Assembly: GCF_900110275.1 (NCBI RefSeq)
Contig: NZ_FODC01000005.1
Span: 124,001 to 188,000, forward strand
DNA: 64,000 nt
Origin: Duganella sp. CF517
Lineage (GTDB): Bacteria; Pseudomonadota; Gammaproteobacteria; Burkholderiales; Burkholderiaceae_D
Reading direction: 5' to 3'
The notes below the pieces were generated by a model. The model did no database searches, had not been told where the DNA came from, and saw only the letters and a list, made by a program, of their open reading frames with translations. The position numbers were made by a program, and so were the translations under genes. Shown piece after piece: positions 62,527 through 64,000 of the stretch; the stretch's first letter is position 1; every line of letters starts with the position of its first letter.

Positions 62527-64000
62527 TTACAGCAGAATTTTGCGCATGTCGCCGAGCACTTCGCTCAGGTACACGGAGAAGCGAGCACCCATCGCGCCGT
62601 CGACCACGCGGTGGTCGTAGGACAGCGAGGTACCCATCATCAGGCGGGGCTGGAAGGCCTTGCCGTCCCACACCGGCTTGATCGACGCCTTGGACAAGCC
62701 GAGGATCGCCACTTCCGGCGCGTTGACGATAGGCGTGAAGTGCGTGCCGCCGATGCCGCCCAGCGACGAGATGGTGAAGCTGGCGCCTTGCATATCGGTC
62801 GGTTTCAGCTTGCCTTCGCGCGCTTGCAGCGACAGGTCGGTCATTTCCTTGGCGATCTGCGAGACCGATTTCTGGTCGGCGTTCTTGATCACCGGGACCA
62901 CCAGGCCGTTCGGCGTATCGGCCGCGAAGCCGACGTTGTAGTACTGCTTGAGGATCAGGTTTTCACCCTTCTCGTCGAGCGAGGCATTAAACGACGGGAA
63001 TTTCTTCAGCGCGGCGACCGATGCCTTGATGACGAAGGCCAGCATGGTCAGCTTGGCGGCGTCCTTGTTCTTGGCGTTGGCGTTGTTGGTCTCGACGCGG
63101 AATGCTTCCAGATCGGTGATGTCGGCTTCGTCGAACTGCGTGACGTGCGGGATCTGAACCCAGTTGCGGTGCAGGTTCGGGCCACTGATCTTCTTGATGC
63201 GCGACAGCGGCAGCAGTTCGGTAGGACCGAATTTGCTGAAGTCCAGCGACGGCCATGGCAGCACGCTGAAGTTACCGCCACCACCCACACCGGAACCACC
63301 GCTGGCGGCGCCCGAAGGAGCGGCCACGGTGCCGGCGATCACACCCTTGACGTAGTTCTGCACGTCGATCTGGGTGATGCGGCCCTTGGGACCGGAGCCC
63401 GGCACCTTCAGCAGGTCGACGCCGAGTTCGCGGGCGAACTTGCGGATCGACGGCGATGCGTGCGCCAGCTTGCCGGTTTGGACCGAGCCTTGCGACGCGG
63501 CCGGCGCGGCGGCCGCAGCGGCGGCGGGAGCCGCCGTAGGCGCAGGCGCGGCTGCGGCAGGCGCAGGCGCCGAAGCGGCTGCTGCCGGAGCAGGCGCCGA
63601 AGCCGCCGGAGCGGCAGCGCCGCCGGTGGCTTCAACCACCAGCACGATCGAACCCATGGCGACCTTGTCGCCGACCTTGATCTTCACTTCCTTCACCACA
63701 CCAGCGTGCGACGAAGGGATTTCCATGCTGGCCTTGTCCGATTCCACGGTCAGCAGCGATTGATCGACCTTGATCGTGTCGCCGACTTTGACCATCACTT
63801 CGATGACTTCCACTTCCTTGAAGTCGCCGATGTCCGGCACTTTGACTTCGACCGGGCCGGCCGAAGCGGCTGGCGCGGCGGCCGGTGCCGGTGCCGCAGC
63901 AGGAGCAGCAGCGGCGGCTGGCGCCGGCGCAGCAGCGGCAGCGGCCGGCGCGGCGGCCGCCGGAGCAGCTGCGGCTCCCTCGGCTTCCAGCAACAACAGC
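62527..64000 (-). CDS. aceF: Dihydrolipoyllysine acetyltransferase (E2), 5' end beyond window
   Basis: The C-terminal 490 or so residues of the PDH E2 core. The right edge cuts inside an Ala/Pro-rich linker just after the end of an outer lipoyl domain (LLLEAEG). Visible next are an inner lipoyl domain with ESDKASMEIPS, a linker, the E3-binding domain (HASPSIRKFARELGVDL, GSGPKGRITQIDVQNYV), and the catalytic domain ending in DHRVVDGAMGARF. Thus the protein has at least two lipoyl domains. aceE should lie to the right. Upstream of lpdA in the same operon. Confidence 0.96.
   Translation of the reverse strand, partial: LLLLEAEGAAAAPAAAAPAAAAAAPAPAAAAAPAAAPAPAAAPAASAGPVEVKVPDIGDFKEVEVIEVMVKVGDTIKVDQSLLTVESDKASMEIPSSHAGVVKEVKIKVGDKVAMGSIVLVVEATGGAAAPAASAPAPAAAASAPAPAAAAPAPTAAPAAAAAAAPAASQGSVQTGKLAHASPSIRKFARELGVDLLKVPGSGPKGRITQIDVQNYVKGVIAGTVAAPSGAASGGSGVGGGGNFSVLPWPSLDFSKFGPTELLPLSRIKKISGPNLHRNWVQIPHVTQFDEADITDLEAFRVETNNANAKNKDAAKLTMLAFVIKASVAALKKFPSFNASLDEKGENLILKQYYNVGFAADTPNGLVVPVIKNADQKSVSQIAKEMTDLSLQAREGKLKPTDMQGASFTISSLGGIGGTHFTPIVNAPEVAILGLSKASIKPVWDGKAFQPRLMMGTSLSYDHRVVDGAMGARFSVYLSEVLGDMRKILL

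Overview
The window reads as a chromosomal segment of a high-GC betaproteobacterium, most likely an Oxalobacteraceae relative of Massilia, Duganella or Janthinobacterium. The basis is gene content and protein style (phasin of the PhaP type, LivHMGF, a lipoyl-domain-bearing LpdA beside AceF, an EmrAB/NodT-type efflux set, PACE transporter), not a database search. Most of it is ordinary core chromosome. No prophage, CRISPR array or intact insertion sequence was seen.

Left part (1-22,060): the 5' part of a sulfate-binding protein gene, dgkA, an IclR regulator, a PBP7-type endopeptidase, a nitroreductase, an EamA permease, a phasin with a well-formed promoter, the livH-livM-livG-livF branched-chain amino acid transporter, fkpB-ispH, radC, rpmB-rpmG, a repeat-bearing gap, a fatty acid desaturase, an MscS channel, purN-rsmB, a barstar-like gene without a visible barnase, a glycine-zipper protein, a spermidine-synthase-like protein, an unlinked GspE/PilB-type ATPase and a tRNA-Lys(UUU).

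Middle part (22,144-42,005): a run of eight genes on the minus strand (MBOAT acyltransferase, SGNH-like partner, GT28 glycolipid-type glycosyltransferase, small membrane protein, CX5R phosphatase, lipoprotein, large membrane protein, GDPD phosphodiesterase). Four junctions overlap or nearly touch, which suggests one envelope/lipid-modification locus. Then come a MOSC-alkyltransferase-like fusion, a family-3 solute-binding protein, an S9 peptidase, a metallophosphoesterase lipoprotein, an MFS permease, a BON protein, an HExxH protein and an M49-like peptidase.

Right part (42,029-64,000): an accessory-looking region of small metabolic and regulatory units, each with a divergent regulator (LysR/SDR-SnoaL, AraC/MDR-DUF2306-MBL, LysR/two duplicated SDRs, TetR/EmrAB-NodT, LysR/PACE), separated by a DsbA-like protein and an M20 peptidase. 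The window ends with lpdA and the 3' part of aceF of the pyruvate dehydrogenase complex.

The observations most worth following are the MOSC-ATL fusion, the eight-gene envelope/lipid cluster, three TGC-N3-GCA sites around the phasin promoter, the REP-like repeat block after rpmG, and the orphan barstar.
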